A stretch of 64,000 nucleotides of DNA from Puccinellia tenuiflora (Eukaryota; Streptophyta; Magnoliopsida; Poales; Poaceae): assembly GCA_012064385.1 (NCBI GenBank), contig QRDG01000346.1, positions 289,880 to 353,879 on the forward strand, given 5' to 3'. Made by a program: the position numbers and the translations under genes. Below the pieces are notes generated by a model. That model ran no database searches, was not told the DNA's origin, and was given only the letters and a program-made list of their open reading frames with translations. Positions 1 through 11,262 of this stretch are shown one piece after another (position 1 is the stretch's first letter; the number at the start of each line of letters is the position of its first letter).

Positions 1-147
1 GATCGAGGTGTTGTGTGCCGATGATCCATTCCGAGCACACCTGCCAAAGGTTTTGGCCTGGGATTGGTAAACCCAGTAACCTTCGATTGTGTAGCATGAC
101 CGGTTGCACAAAGCTTTACTGTATAGTTCTGGGGTCGGGGCGCTACA
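1..147 (-). mobile_element. LTR retrotransposon end, cut by window edge
   Basis: Read on the minus strand, a sequence beginning TGTAGCGCCCCGACC starts abruptly at 147, inside a LINE reverse-transcriptase frame. The TG start and the sudden loss of the LINE reading at this point suggest the 5' end of an LTR or LTR-like element that runs out of the window. The other end and the target-site duplication are not visible, so the class is inferred. Confidence 0.45.
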
Positions 148-1042
148 GTATTCTAGAATGGACACTCCACCCTCTACTAAATGAGGGATGAACCCCTCTA
201 CTTGGCCATCCTTCTTCATTCTATCAATTGAGATATCCAACATATCCGCAATAATGTTAAAAAAATAAGAGAGAGGACCGCCTTGTCTCAATATCTTTTT
301 AGTTTGAAAATAATGACCAATATCGTCGTTGTCTATAATACCCACACTCCCTTTGTTTACAAACTGATTTATCCAGTCACACCATTTAGGATCAAAATCT
401 TACATACGCAACGCTTGTTGTAGGAAAGGCCAATAAACTTTATATATTATACGCTTTCTTGAAATTGACTTAGAGGAGAACCCCATCCATTTTCTTCATA
501 TGAAATTCATGATTAGTTTCATGTAGGACCACGACTCCTACAAGAATATGTACGTCGACCAAAAAAGCCATTTGTGTTGGTCGAATAACTTTATGAGCAA
601 TAGCTTAAATATGACTAGTTTTGCTTTTTTGTCAAAATATTAAATCTCACGTTAAGGAGTCATATGGGACAATATTGCTGAATTTCGACAAATTTTGTTT
701 TTTAGGTAGAAGAATAATATTTCCAAAGTTCAAGTGATATAAGGATCGTTCAACTTGTTGAAATATATAGATATCTCCATAAATTGTACCCTTAAAAATC
801 CCAAATCTCTTGATAGAACTCAACAGGGAATCTGTCAAGACCTGGTCCATTATTCTTTTCCATTTGCATAATAGGTTCAAACACTTCCTTCTCTGTGAAA
901 TAAGCTGTAAGAATACTATTCTCTTCTCCTTTGAGAGAATGTTAGTGTGTTTGCGTGACAGCGTTTCGATGTGTACTAGGATCCCGAGGGTAGTCGGAGA
1001 GCAATGGATGGATCTGATGCATCCATTAAACCTATCAAACAC
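148..1042 (-). pseudogene. LINE reverse transcriptase remnant
   Basis: Degenerate non-LTR reverse transcriptase on the minus strand. Recognisable blocks in order are FGNIILLPKK, then VGVVVLHETNHEFHMKKMDG, then GHYFQTKK with the degraded LRQGGPLS, then VEGFIPHLVEGGVSILEY. These match the usual order of a plant LINE RT (LLPKK, GVVVLHE, LRQGDPLSP, YADD). At least three frameshifts and several stops separate the blocks, so it is dead. The last block should run on into the catalytic A-D-D, but at 147 the sequence changes to an LTR-like end. The endonuclease half and the 3' half are absent. Confidence 0.75.
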
Positions 1043-1316
1043 AATTTAAGTTGATTCACTACTCTCTAAACAAAAGTGATTTTACAAGCCAAGAAGGGTG
1101 TGTTTAGTTAATCGCATGCATGGATTTTGGCCTCTTTACATTTTTGGCCTGATAGATCCTGGTTGAGTTAATACGCGACATGAGCCATGTTGTGCACTAT
1201 AATTTTTCATGCCAACAAAATTCTATAGAAGCCCTGCAGAGCCCGTGTGAGATTTTTCACACCAGCGTATTGTCGCAACCATGTGCCGTGTGAAGTGGCA
1301 GTTACCCTCACATCTA
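1043..1316. other. No recognised feature
   Basis: AT-rich spacer between the LINE remnant and a Stowaway MITE. I see no coding, RNA or terminal-repeat signature. Confidence 0.4.
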
Positions 1317-1489
1317 CTCGCTCCGTTTCACAATATAAGATATTTTAGATGTTTCACATATTGTCTAGATTCGGACTAAAAGAATGGAAAGTGGGTGAAC
1401 ACATACACTAAAACATGTCTAGATACATGTGGTACAAATACGAATAGTGGAAAAGGCCTAAAACATCTTATATTATGGAACGGAGGGAG
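1317..1489. mobile_element. Stowaway MITE, 173 bp
   Basis: Terminal inverted repeats ctcgctccgtttcacaatat at the left and tattatggaacggagggag at the right (canonical ctccctccgt...), flanked by TA at 1315-1316 and TA at 1490-1491. Non-coding Tc1/mariner-type MITE. Confidence 0.85.
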
Positions 1490-1930
1490 TAGTATCCATG
1501 GTGAATTTATCTCACACCACATCTGACGCTTGTGGCGAGCAAGACGACGTCGCAGCATGACGGTGGAGGTCACGTCAGGAGCTGCTGCTGCAATGCCGGA
1601 GTCCACGATGATGAGCTGCAACGATGATTGAGCGGAGACGAGACAGAGAGGTTGAAACATAATTTTGTTATCCTTCTTTTTAACATTATTTACGGAAACA
1701 TATCTCCAACACATTTATTCATGAAAGCAATAGCTTCTTTACTCATATATTTTTCTATTGTTCTTTTAATGTTAACTATCAACAATTTCCTTGAATCACT
1801 TTATTTTAACTTCATATAAATTTCGTCACTTGATCAAGGTCATGTTGGGTATGTAGGGTTTACAATCAAAATTTATTTTATTTTATCATCAACCTACTCG
1901 AGTCCGAGTAGGGATTAATTATGGGGATAT
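1490..1930. other. No recognised feature
   Basis: Short GC-richer stretch followed by AT-rich DNA with stops in all frames. Nothing identifiable. Confidence 0.4.
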
Positions 1931-2275
1931 TGACACGTCTCAAACGTATATATATTATTAGATTTTTCCATGCTATTATCATATCATCCTTGCATGAGTT
2001 TGGTATAGTTTATATCAATATTTAGCATTTTTTTCTGGACTAATCTATTAACTCGGTGGCTAGAGCTAGCTGTTGTTTTCTGCACCTATTTGACATTTAG
2101 AAAATCATTATTTCCGAAGCCCCAAAATACTAAGAAAATCCCATAAAATCATTTATGTCAGGAAGCTTCTAGAGGCCATGGAGGGAGTTCTAGAGGGCCC
2201 CACAGCTCACACGCGGCAAGGCCACGCAGCCAGGGGCGGTGGGTAACCCACGTGGGGCCCACATGGCTCCTTTTC
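1931..2275 (+). mobile_element. 5' fragment of an Athila-type LTR
   Basis: Starts TGACACGTCTCAAACGTAT and continues with an LTR start that is related to those at 42843 and 60745 in this window (the 'TGATACGTCTCAAACGTATC' type), including the 'ggactaatctattaactcggtg' block in diverged form. Similarity fades after about 2275; the rest of the LTR is missing. An old truncated copy. Confidence 0.55.
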
Positions 2276-3061
2276 CATTAGAAATGGATCATGGTCATTC
2301 AAAAGACATCATCATCAGCAGTGATATGATAAAATTGTTGCATTGCTTGTGGTACCGAAGTTGTCTAGGAGGTCCACATATGTGAGAAACAAGTTTACCT
2401 TTCGTGGTAACCTTAATTAAACCTGGTGTTGTTTATCATCTATACTTACGTATTGTGCATTTACATATAAAATCAAGAAAATTGTTCCTTACATGTAGGT
2501 CTAGCTATTCGTGTGATGGACAAGTGTGATAAACATTACGTTCTTGGCAATCTGGTTGAGCTAACAAATGATCAAACTAGTTTTCATAGAAATCGGGTTG
2601 CTAGCAATAAACCAAATATACCTTACTATATGTGCTCCATGACAAAGTGAAATATTGTCCCTCCCAACATAGGATAGTAAGAATCGGCCTATTTTTCCTT
2701 CTACCAACAAGGAACAACTTAACAAGCTATACCTTATTTATTTTGCGGACCACCTCTAAAGATTCCTTGAAGTCGCAATGTGTGTGCCCGGTCTATTACC
2801 ACAAGTCAATGATGGTTATTATTATGTGCGATTCAAGAATCTTCATTGCGATCATTACATCTCGATGGATATAATTTGTGCAAACATGCAAGATTAAGGA
2901 GAACGATATTTGTGTCCTTTTCTTGTACGACTCGCCCATTAATGGACTTTGCTTGAGTGTTTTTACCCTTATTTAAAGGATAAAACTATGTTATTATTAT
3001 CTTGACTGTACGTCTTTTAGTGATTTTTGGGCCCCTGATAACATCTAGCAGTATTGTGAAC
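2276..3061. other. No recognised feature
   Basis: AT-rich intergenic DNA. Open frames are short and I recognise no protein family or repeat terminus. Confidence 0.4.
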
Positions 3062-3064
3062 TTA

Positions 3065-3717
3065 GAGCATCTCCACCGTGGGGCGTAAAAGGGCCCATAA
3101 AGCTCTGGGGTGCCGGACAGAAAAACCGGCCACACCGGGGATCGTAAAGCTCTCCTCCGGCCGAAAACCTGTCCGGCACCGTGAACCGGGCCTCCAACTT
3201 TAGTGGTTACATTCACGGTGCCGGACACTGTCCGACGCGCGCCTCCGACACGTATTGCCCGCCCGTCATACACACTACGTGCCATGGATGCGGAGGAGCG
3301 ATCCACTTGCAGGATTTTCCGTGCGTAGCCTTCCCGAGCGTGATATTTTTTATGTGCTACGTGGCCACAGAAGATCCCGTGAGTGGATCAAATGGGTTGC
3401 TCATTCTCAAACGATCCACTCATCGGATTCTCTGTGGCTATGCACACTCCTATGCCATGTTTAGTTGGCTGCCTATTCAAAAGCGATCCAGTCACAATAT
3501 TTTGTGTGGCTACGTGTGCCCATATATTATCATGTTTCGCCGGCTACACAAATAAATTGTATAGAAAATCTGAAGATTCAACACTTGTCCGGCTTGTTTA
3601 GGGAGTGCCGGTGTGGCAAGAGCAAAAAAAAGCGCTGGACAAGTGTCCGGCACCCCCAAAGGAGCCTCCAATTGAGGTGTGTCGGACACAATTTAGGCAC
3701 TCCCGGTGGAGATGCTC
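3065..3717. mobile_element. Non-autonomous Harbinger element
   Basis: 653-bp element with terminal inverted repeats GAGCATCTCCACCG / CGGTGGAGATGCTC and a perfect 3-bp duplication TTA (3062-3064 and 3718-3720). Its first ~190 bp and last ~130 bp closely match the ends of the transposase-bearing Harbinger element at 31039-33206 (shared gtgccggac blocks, 'gcctccaactttrgtgg', 'tttagggagtgccggtgtgg'). The middle has about three diverged repeats of a 'cgatccactcatcggattytctgtggctac'-like unit instead of a transposase. It is a deletion/replacement derivative of the same family. Confidence 0.88.
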
Positions 3718-3884
3718 TTATGTTTTCTTGTGTGAATTACTAATATGTGAACTTGGGTGATCACATATGCAAAATCTAGCCCACTCTAAGAATAATATAG
3801 ATGCATTCTTATACGTGCATGCTAATATTGTTATTGTCATGTTACATGAAATGATGTTGCATAAAGCAATCACAATGATACACG

Positions 3885-4060
3885 CACTAGTGGAAAACGC
3901 CTCACTAGTCCCGGGTCGTGAGGGCCTCTAGTCCCGGATCTGCACCCGGGACTATGGAAGCGGGACTAGTGCCCCCCCCCCCCCCCCCTCTAGTCCCGGG
4001 TCAGTTACAACCCGGGACAAAAGGCTCCTCCACGTGGTCCATTCTTGCGCTACGAACCGG
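3885..4060. repeat. CACTA left subterminal repeats with poly-C tract
   Basis: At least five copies of a tagtcccgg/ccgggacta motif in both orientations within 175 bp. A run of 17 C lies at 3972-3988 between two of them. Further isolated copies occur at 4264 and 4307-4317, where the last one overlaps the stop of the ORF ending at 4314. Confidence 0.85.
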
Positions 4061-4313
4061 GACTAGAGTTCTTGCCCCGTGGCAGCCTGTGGCTCACCCT
4101 TTTTTGTTTTCCCGCCAAATCTCAAATTTAAAACTAATTAATTACAAAACAGAATAATACATATAACATATCAAAATGTTCATAAAAGAAATATCTAGCT
4201 GATAAAAATATAATTTGTTCTTTATGATAATTCAAAATTTTAATTAATTACAGCGAGATCACAACCGGGGCTAAAGCGCGTCTAATTATTCGATTACAAG
4301 ATCATAACCGGGA

Positions 4314-7300
4314 CTAGAGCCGTCGGGTGCAATTGTATTTTCCCTTAGGGTTTATGACGTGGTTCACCAAAAATCCCGCAATTTCCTCTTGAAGCGCTAT
4401 AAAGCGCTTATTCGGTGGCAGTTTACTCTGCATTTCATCCAACTATAAAAGAAGGAGATCAATATGAATATGAATCATCATAACAATAATTATGAATGAC
4501 ACTCAACAATGGTAATAAAATAAAATTGAGAATATATTTATTCACGTACCTCTATAAATTTCGATGCATTCCGCTCACTGACCTCCCGGCGAATCCACTC
4601 GCAAACGAAGAATCCACACAAATTGGATGACGATGGCTGCCTCTCGCACTTTATGAGAATAGAATTCAATAAAATAATAATCAAGCATCATATAATGGTA
4701 TTGAAATTAGAATTAAAGAGATGCGCGGACCTAGCTCATACTACTTACCTTGACTTTATGAAAGAAAAGTTTTTTCTTGAAATTCACCAGTTGTCCTCTT
4801 GATGAAAAGTTTCCAAATCTTGCCCGGCAAAAAAAAAAGAGTTATTAGTTACTTGATATCTCGGGAAATGAACAAAAGAGACCGATATAGTGCGATAATG
4901 ATTGAAATTACCTTTGAAGAACATCTTTAATGATTTGGTACTTCTCTTCAGCTGTATCCAATGAGTCGTGGAGTTCAACTCTTCTAGAGTCAACTTGAAT
5001 GATTAGAAGAATATAATGGAAGCTGCGCACACGTTTATATATGTCAGTAACTCATCAGTTGCAACTAAAGTTCGAGTAAGCAAAAATTAATGTGTGCAAG
5101 ACAGTAACAGTCTTACCCGAAGTTGTAAGGAAACAGTATATTCTTTTTATAATGTTGCCTTTGTATGAACCTTAGCAAGTTGGTCTCCGTTTCTTGGGGG
5201 AACTCTAGTAGCAATTTTTCATTAATTCGTACTGGGTCAACGAACCCAATGTCAAATATTCCTTTTACGTCATATTCATGACTCTTCATTCTGCATAAAT
5301 AGTGTAGTGAGCATAATTATATGCAATGAACGAGATGCGGTACAGACTTTATTATGGAAACAAATGAATTGAATCACTTACAGACAATAGGTACTGATGA
5401 TACTCAAGTCGAGGGCATCAAGCTTGTATAACTGATAGAGTTCTTCAAAATCAATCATCATCTCGTCTTTACCAATGAAATGCTGTTCTGTAATTTTCAC
5501 AGGGATCATTGTTCGCTCTTCCTTTACGACTTCCAAGTACCAGTCATGCAGTATTCACATTTGTGTTGTTAGACGATTGATCTGATCAGGTGGCACCAGA
5601 GACTCCCCGTATTTCCATGGCCATACTACTCCCAACATAGGCCCCATATCTCCGCCGTCTATTCCCGCTTCCAGTTGAGTAAGAGAAATACCAGCGTCTG
5701 CAGCAAATATCGCCCTCATATGGGGTGGTACAGCTGCAATGTCCGCCACCAAGCCCTGATTAGTGGGTAACACCTTGAGCGGGGAGATCGACTGTTTTGC
5801 CTGTTGTCCGAGCTGGGCAACGTCTCTTTTCCCGCTGGCACTACTACTTTTCTTTGGGCGGGAGCTAACTTTCCTCATACATCGCAAATAGTCATCAGCC
5901 TTATTTATCTCAAATTGCGATGGCTGTTGAAGAAAGTCCTTAGCCCACTTTACGGCTTCCGGGGTAAATGTTTGCTTTTCCTCGGGCTTTTTTGGTGCAA
6001 ACTGTCTTTTCACGTCGGCGTCCACGGTCATGGTGTTTTCCTCAGGTGTCCGGTCGTAAGCTCGGACGGGAGGAGCCGGCGGTACTTTTGGGAGGGGCTC
6101 CTGTCGGGGTCCGTGTCGGTTACCCATCGAAAACGAAGGGGTGCGCTTCCTCTTTTGGCTCTGAGCCTTAGTGAGCGGAGGCGGCGGAGGCGGTGGAGGC
6201 GGCGGAGTCGGCTGAGGAGTTGGGTGATGTGGCGGCGGAGATCGAGATAGACTCGTGTTGTGGTGGTCGTCCCTCTCGTCATCATGTGGACTTGGAGGTG
6301 GCGAATGGTGCCTCGGAGGAGATGATGGTGGCCTTGGCGCCGAGCCAGGAAGCACGATGCATTTCTTGCGCCATAGAATGATACCACCCCCGACGTCTCC
6401 CAGTGTCCTCTCATCATCAGCTCCATGAATTTCAAGCTCCATTGATTCATATCCGGGTAGAACTTGATCCACGCCGACACGACCATAGCCATCTGGAATC
6501 GCATTGCAATGCCACTGTGCGGTAGATTCACAAGTTAAAGCATACCCGTCCGCCACCTTGAAGGATAAGTTCCTCACTCCCACATGTAGCTCACAACTTT
6601 TCTTCTCCCTGATATCATCCACGGGGTAGCGATCCATCGGTGCCTCATGAGCATCGACCGCCATGGAAGCCACTGAGTTTCTCCGCTGAGATGGGCTGGC
6701 TTCATGACTATCTTGATGCAGCTGATGAGTTGGCCCTTGCTCGCGCAATTCCTCTATTTGATTTTGTTGGTGCTTTACGATAGCAAGTATTTCCTCGTTC
6801 TATTTTTCCAGGTTGTTCAACCGGGCTTCCTCCTCCTGCTCCCTCCTCTTCTTTGCTCTCGCTCGGCTTCTATAAGATTGACGGTCCTCGGGAAACCCAA
6901 GACTCCATGGCACATCTGGTCCAAAGCCTCGTGTTCTTCCCAGTTTTTCAGGATTCTCGAGGGCCTTTGTCAGCTCATCCCTCTCTCTGTCGGGAATAAA
7001 CTTTCCCGATTGAACCTCGGCGATTGCTTGAACAAGAGCTTTCTGGGGTATAGATTTTTTTCTTTTCATCATGTTTTAACTCTCCTGTTTCCATGTCATA
7101 CTCCACCCCATGCCCAAGTAAGAAATTTCTTGCCCTATGGGGCATGGAATCTCCAGCTGGAATGATCCCTTTTTCGCGCATGGCGGCCTCAGTTTGATCC
7201 CACTTAGGCTCGGCAGATCTGTAGCCACCTATCCCCATCTTATGGTGATATTTCTTTTTCTTTGCATTTTCCTTATTCTTTTCCGACCTTTGCCTCGCTA

Positions 7301-8079
7301 GTTCCGAATTCTTGTACTCCAGAAATGAGTCCCAGTGAGCCCGCTGCCTCTCAAGTGTGCCAGTGAAATCTGGAGCTTTTTTATCTTTGACATACGCATG
7401 GTATAATCTGTTCTTGTACTTATTGAATAGTTCAGCCATCTTATTAAGAGCGAAATGCTTGACTGCTCTCCTCATGGCTATTGTCTTTGCTTCATCATCT
7501 TTGAAGACCGGTAGGGTGAAATGTGCAATTAGCTTCTCCCAAAGATCATTTTTCGATCTGTCGTCGACATAAGTAACTCCCTCTAGCTTCTTTGGCTTAT
7601 GCCATTCCTGAACGTTGATCGCGACGTTGTCCCTAACAACAACTCCGCATTGATGCACAAACTTATTTGCATTCCTCTCGGGAAGCAACGGTTTGCCCTG
7701 TGAAGAGACGACCTCGATTATGAGATGCTCATCTTTCTCCATCCCTTTCGCATGGCCTCGTTTACTTTTAACAGATTTGGTCGATGCGGAGGTCTAAATT
7801 AAGAAACATTCGTTAATACATATATATACAATTCTATTATTGCATCTGATCAACAGAGACTTAATATACCTCGCCAGACGGCGGATGTCCACCAGTTTCC
7901 GAGTCGTCATCGCACTCATGGCTCGTTTGCGCTTCGTTTTCCACCTCCATTCCCTGACCGGACTCGTTCAAAAATTGTGAGCCGTCTTCTGCTCTGATGT
8001 CTTCTGCTCCATCGACCTCGGATTGCCGTACAATGGCAAAAATGTCCTCTTCATTGTCTCTGCTATTGAAAGGATCCAT
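4314..8079 (-). pseudogene. CACTA ORF with Ulp1-type protease C-terminus
   Basis: Multi-exon TE gene. It starts at ATG 8077-8079 with an acidic exon (to 7870); GT-AG introns follow at 7869-7794, 5381-5291, 5116-5023, 4911-4819, 4748-4649 and 4549-4443; the last exon ends at 4314. The middle is basic and resembles the plant CACTA accessory protein family (blocks GVTYVDDRSK, KAPDFTGTLERQRAHWDSF), then a proline-rich linker near 6180-6300. The C-terminus has the order expected of a Ulp1/C48 cysteine protease: His in GFHYILLI, Asp in VELHDSLD, Gln in CERQP, Cys in NLCGFFVCEW. Breaks: stop TGA at 5555-5557, stop TAG at 6800, and a frameshift near 7060 at an A-run. The catalytic residues remain, but the reading frame before them is broken. 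Role in transposition unproven. Confidence 0.8.
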
Positions 8080-8291
8080 TGCTTAACTATTACAAAAGTA
8101 AGATAAAGCAATGTTAGCATTAGCCGAATAATTCAAAGTAGGGAACAATGTTTTCCTCATTTTACAAAAGCAACATTGATCAAATATGCAAAAGTATCAG
8201 TAATACATATAGAATAATCCAGTTACATAGCTCGGGTCCATTTTTATTTAACCCTAATACATCACGAGTAATATCACTAATACATCTCAAA

Positions 8292-8690
8292 CTAACTTCG
8301 ATCGGTTCCTGAGCCTCGGGGTGCTGCGGCGCCGGTGCTGCGCATCCAAAGAGAAGGAACCCTCACAGGGTCATAGCTCACATGATAAGTAACCCTCTAA
8401 AGAAACGACCAGCTATTGCTATAATGCCTATCCAATAGATACATGTAGCGACGGACGTGCTCGTCCTCCTCCCTGATACGGCGACGTACCACCTCCTCGA
8501 GGGCCGACTCCCTCTGCACCGAGCGTGGCCCACGCGACTGCCACCAAAGAAGATCCGGGTCGATGACATCACCCGGATTCCTCACCAAGCTGCGCGTCCC
8601 GGAAGGTAGCACCTCCCAGTGCAAGCCCGGCGGAGCCCAGTCCCGCACATCGCCCCTCTGGTCCAACAGGGACATCGTCGCCGAGAACAA
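8292..8690 (-). pseudogene. Short CACTA-associated ORF with one stop
   Basis: ATG at 8690 opens a 97-residue frame (blocks LDQRGDVRDWAPPGLHW, VRRYMYLLDRHY) ending in TAG at 8397-8399. The same frame continues past the TAG as RVTYHVSYDPVRVPSLWMR to a stop at 8292-8294, which suggests a once longer protein of about 132 residues with one nonsense change. I do not recognise a named domain. It lies just upstream of the Ulp1-type ORF on the same strand and may be a separate gene or an upstream exon. Confidence 0.5.
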
Positions 8691-8699
8691 TAAACTAAA

Positions 8700-9455
8700 A
8701 ACAACTAAGTCAAAATTTCTATTTCTACACTAAAAAAAGTAATAGTACAAAAATAATACTAAAACAGTAATACTAAAAAATTAGGTTAAAAAACTAGTGT
8801 AAAATTGGGTTAGCGGAATTAGGAAAGATTCTAGGAACTGTCAAATTAGAAACCCCTAATGGAATTACATATGATGCCGGACATCATATGTAATCCTATT
8901 AGGGGCTTCTAATTTGACAGCTCGTAGAATCTTTCCCAATTTTCTAACCCAGTTTTCTGCTAACACTAATTTTTTAACCCAATTTTTGCTAACACTATTT
9001 TTTGCTAACGTTTGTTAACACTAGTTTTGTAACCCAATTTTCTGGTAACACTAATTTTCTAACCCAATTTCTAACTAGTATTATTATGGGACTTATTAGC
9101 ATATTAATATTTCTAACTAGTAAATCTAACTAATTAACCACCTAAATCATCTATTATACCCTAATTTTATCTAACTAAAAATTATCTAACCCTAAAATTA
9201 AATTATCTAACTAAATTATCTAATTTTTAGTAACACTAAATTTGGGTAAACTGGTGTAAAAAAATCTAACTAATGTAAACTAGTGTAAAAAAATTATCTA
9301 ACTAAATTATCTAGCCCTAATTTTTACTAACACTAAATTTTGTTAAACTAGTGTAAAAAATCTAACTAATTTTTACTAACACTAAATTTTGGTAAACTAG
9401 TGTAAAAAATCTAACTAATGTAAACTAGTGTAATAAATTATCTAACCTAATTTTT
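8700..9455. repeat. AT-rich degenerate repeats inside CACTA
   Basis: Non-coding stretch made of diverged copies of a 'ctaacactaattttctaaccc' / 'gtaaactagtgtaaaaaatctaact' motif in alternating order. It contains the 55-bp-arm hairpin listed separately. Confidence 0.7.
8822..8935. repeat. Long hairpin (about 55-bp arms, 3-4 nt loop)
   Basis: The left arm (8822-8877, starting ggaaagattctaggaactgt) is nearly the exact inverse of 8881-8935 (ending cgtagaatctttcc), with only a few mismatches and a tiny loop 'ccg'. RNA read through it would fold into a near-perfect hairpin. Confidence 0.85.
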
Positions 9456-9601
9456 ACCTCGATCGATCGGAGCTAGGTGTCGGTGTGGGGTGGGCGACGA
9501 CGGGCCGGAGGGCGGCACGGGCGGTGCAGGGCCGGACGAGAGGGCGGCGCGGGTGGACGGCGGAGAGGGTGGCTCGGGCGGACGGCGCGGAGAGGGCGGC
9601 G

Positions 9602-9802
9602 GCGCGGGCGGACGGCGGAGAGGGCGGAGAAGAGCGCGGCCCGTGAGGACGGAGGATGGCGGAGCGGTGCGGCGGGCGGTCGGAGGAGAGTGCGGCGCGG
9701 GCGGACGGCGGAGAGGGCGGAGGAGAGCGCGGCCCGTGAGGACGGAGGATGGCGGAGCGGTGTGGCGCGGCGGGCGGTCGGAGGAGAGTGCGGCGCGGGC
9801 TT
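9602..9802. repeat. GC-rich tandem duplication (about 94-bp unit, two copies)
   Basis: Two copies of a G-rich unit beginning 'gcgcgggcggacggcgga' (about 9602 and 9696) in a GC-rich island (9470-9870), probably an untranslated or promoter-proximal part of the CACTA element. The long open frames here on both strands are a consequence of base composition. Confidence 0.7.
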
Positions 9803-9917
9803 GGGCAGCCTGACGGCGTCGTCTTCGTCGGCGGCGCGCGGGTGCTCCGATCGATCTCTCTGTGTCCCGGTCAGTGGCTCGGGCCGGGATAAGGGGCGTG
9901 GTATTTATACCAAGGAC

Positions 9918-10080
9918 CTCTAGTCCCGGCTCGTGCCATGAACCGGGACTAGAGGGTACCCCTCTAGTCCTGGCTGGTGCCACGAACCGGGACTAGAGGT
10001 GTTTTCGGTGGACCGAAAAGGCGCGCCAGAAAAAAGCCTCTAGTCCCGGTTGGTTCCACGAACCGGGACTAGAGGTGTTT
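9918..10080. repeat. Internal cluster of CACTA 'tagtcccgg' inverted repeats
   Basis: Three short palindromes of the form ctctagtcccggyt...aaccgggactagagg, the same motif as in the subterminal regions but in the middle of the element. A related one with other spacing is at 10988-11022. Confidence 0.8.
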
Positions 10081-10104
10081 TTTGCGCGCGATTGACCAAT
10101 TTAT

Positions 10105-10830
10105 TTGAAATTGAATAAATTTTGCATATTTTTGAGATTTCAATAACTTTTACATATTTTTGAATCTGACAAAAATTTCAAAATGAAAAGTGTTTGAATT
10201 TAAATAAGTAATCCAAAACCATTTTTTGTTTTCCAAAATAATTATTCAAACTATTAACCATTTTGCCATTTTCAATTAAAAATGCATTAACTAATATTTT
10301 TTGAATCTGACAAAAAATTCAAAATGAAAAGTGTTTGAATTTAAATAAGTAATCCAAAATCATTTTTTGTTTTCCAAATTAATTATTCAAGCTATTAACC
10401 ATTTTGCCATTTTCAATTAAAAATGCATTAACTAATATTTTTTGAATCTGACAAAAATTTCAAAATGAAAAGTGTTGGAATTTAAATAAGTAATCCAAAA
10501 CCATTTTTTTCCAAATAATTATTAAAACTATTCAAACTATTAACCATTTTGCCATTTTCAATTAAAAATGCATTAACTAATATTTTTTGAATCTGACAAA
10601 AATTTCAAAATGAAAAGTGTTGGAATTTAAATAAGTAATCCAAAACCATTTTTTATTTTCCAAATAATTATTCAAACTATTCAAACTATTAACCATTTTG
10701 CCATTATCAATAAAAAATGCATTAAATAAAACTTTTTGAATCTGACAAAAATTTCAAAATGAAAAGTGTTGGAATTTAAATAAGTAATCGAAAACCATTT
10801 TGCCATTTTCAATTAAAAATGCATTACCGT
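10105..10830. repeat. AT-rich tandem array, about 141-bp unit, 5 copies
   Basis: The block 'gaatctgacaaaaatttc' recurs at about 10163, 10304, 10445, 10587 and 10738, each followed by 'aaaatgaaaagtgtt' and 'taatccaaaaccatttt'. Copies differ by a few substitutions and small indels. Non-coding. Confidence 0.9.
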
Positions 10831-11262
10831 CATCAGTGCAGGTAGTATGACCAATTAGCAAGAAGCACACGGATCGTGTGTTTCCTTCGAACGCTTATGA
10901 GTCGTTAGATCAGCGGTGTGTTCTTTCGAGCGATTGTGAGCCGTTGGATCTCTAGCAGAAGATAAGTCACACATATCAACGCTCCTTTAGTCCCGGTTCC
11001 AGCTACCAAACGAGACTAAAGATGAAGAGTTGCCCTGATCTTTTAGCTATAAATACCCACCATGAGGAGGAGATGAAGAACAAGAGCACGACAACAGCGG
11101 AAAGAGAAGACATAGGACTCCTCTATGCACGAGTTTCTCGAAGATGTCGTTGGGCAGTGACCTATGACATCTTCGAGGGGCTCGGCATAGAAGCGTTCTC
11201 TCAGTGCTAAGAGGGTTCATACTGTAGTCAAGCTAGTCCGGAAGGCAAAGACAGAGGACATC

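Noticed and set aside
9447..9983. Arg/Pro-rich ORFs on both strands in the GC island of the CACTA element
   Set aside because: Result of a tandem G-rich repeat; no start context, no domain, low complexity.
10105..10830. Possible CRISPR-like array
   Set aside because: Units are contiguous about 141-bp tandem repeats with no unique spacers, in a plant nuclear transposon.
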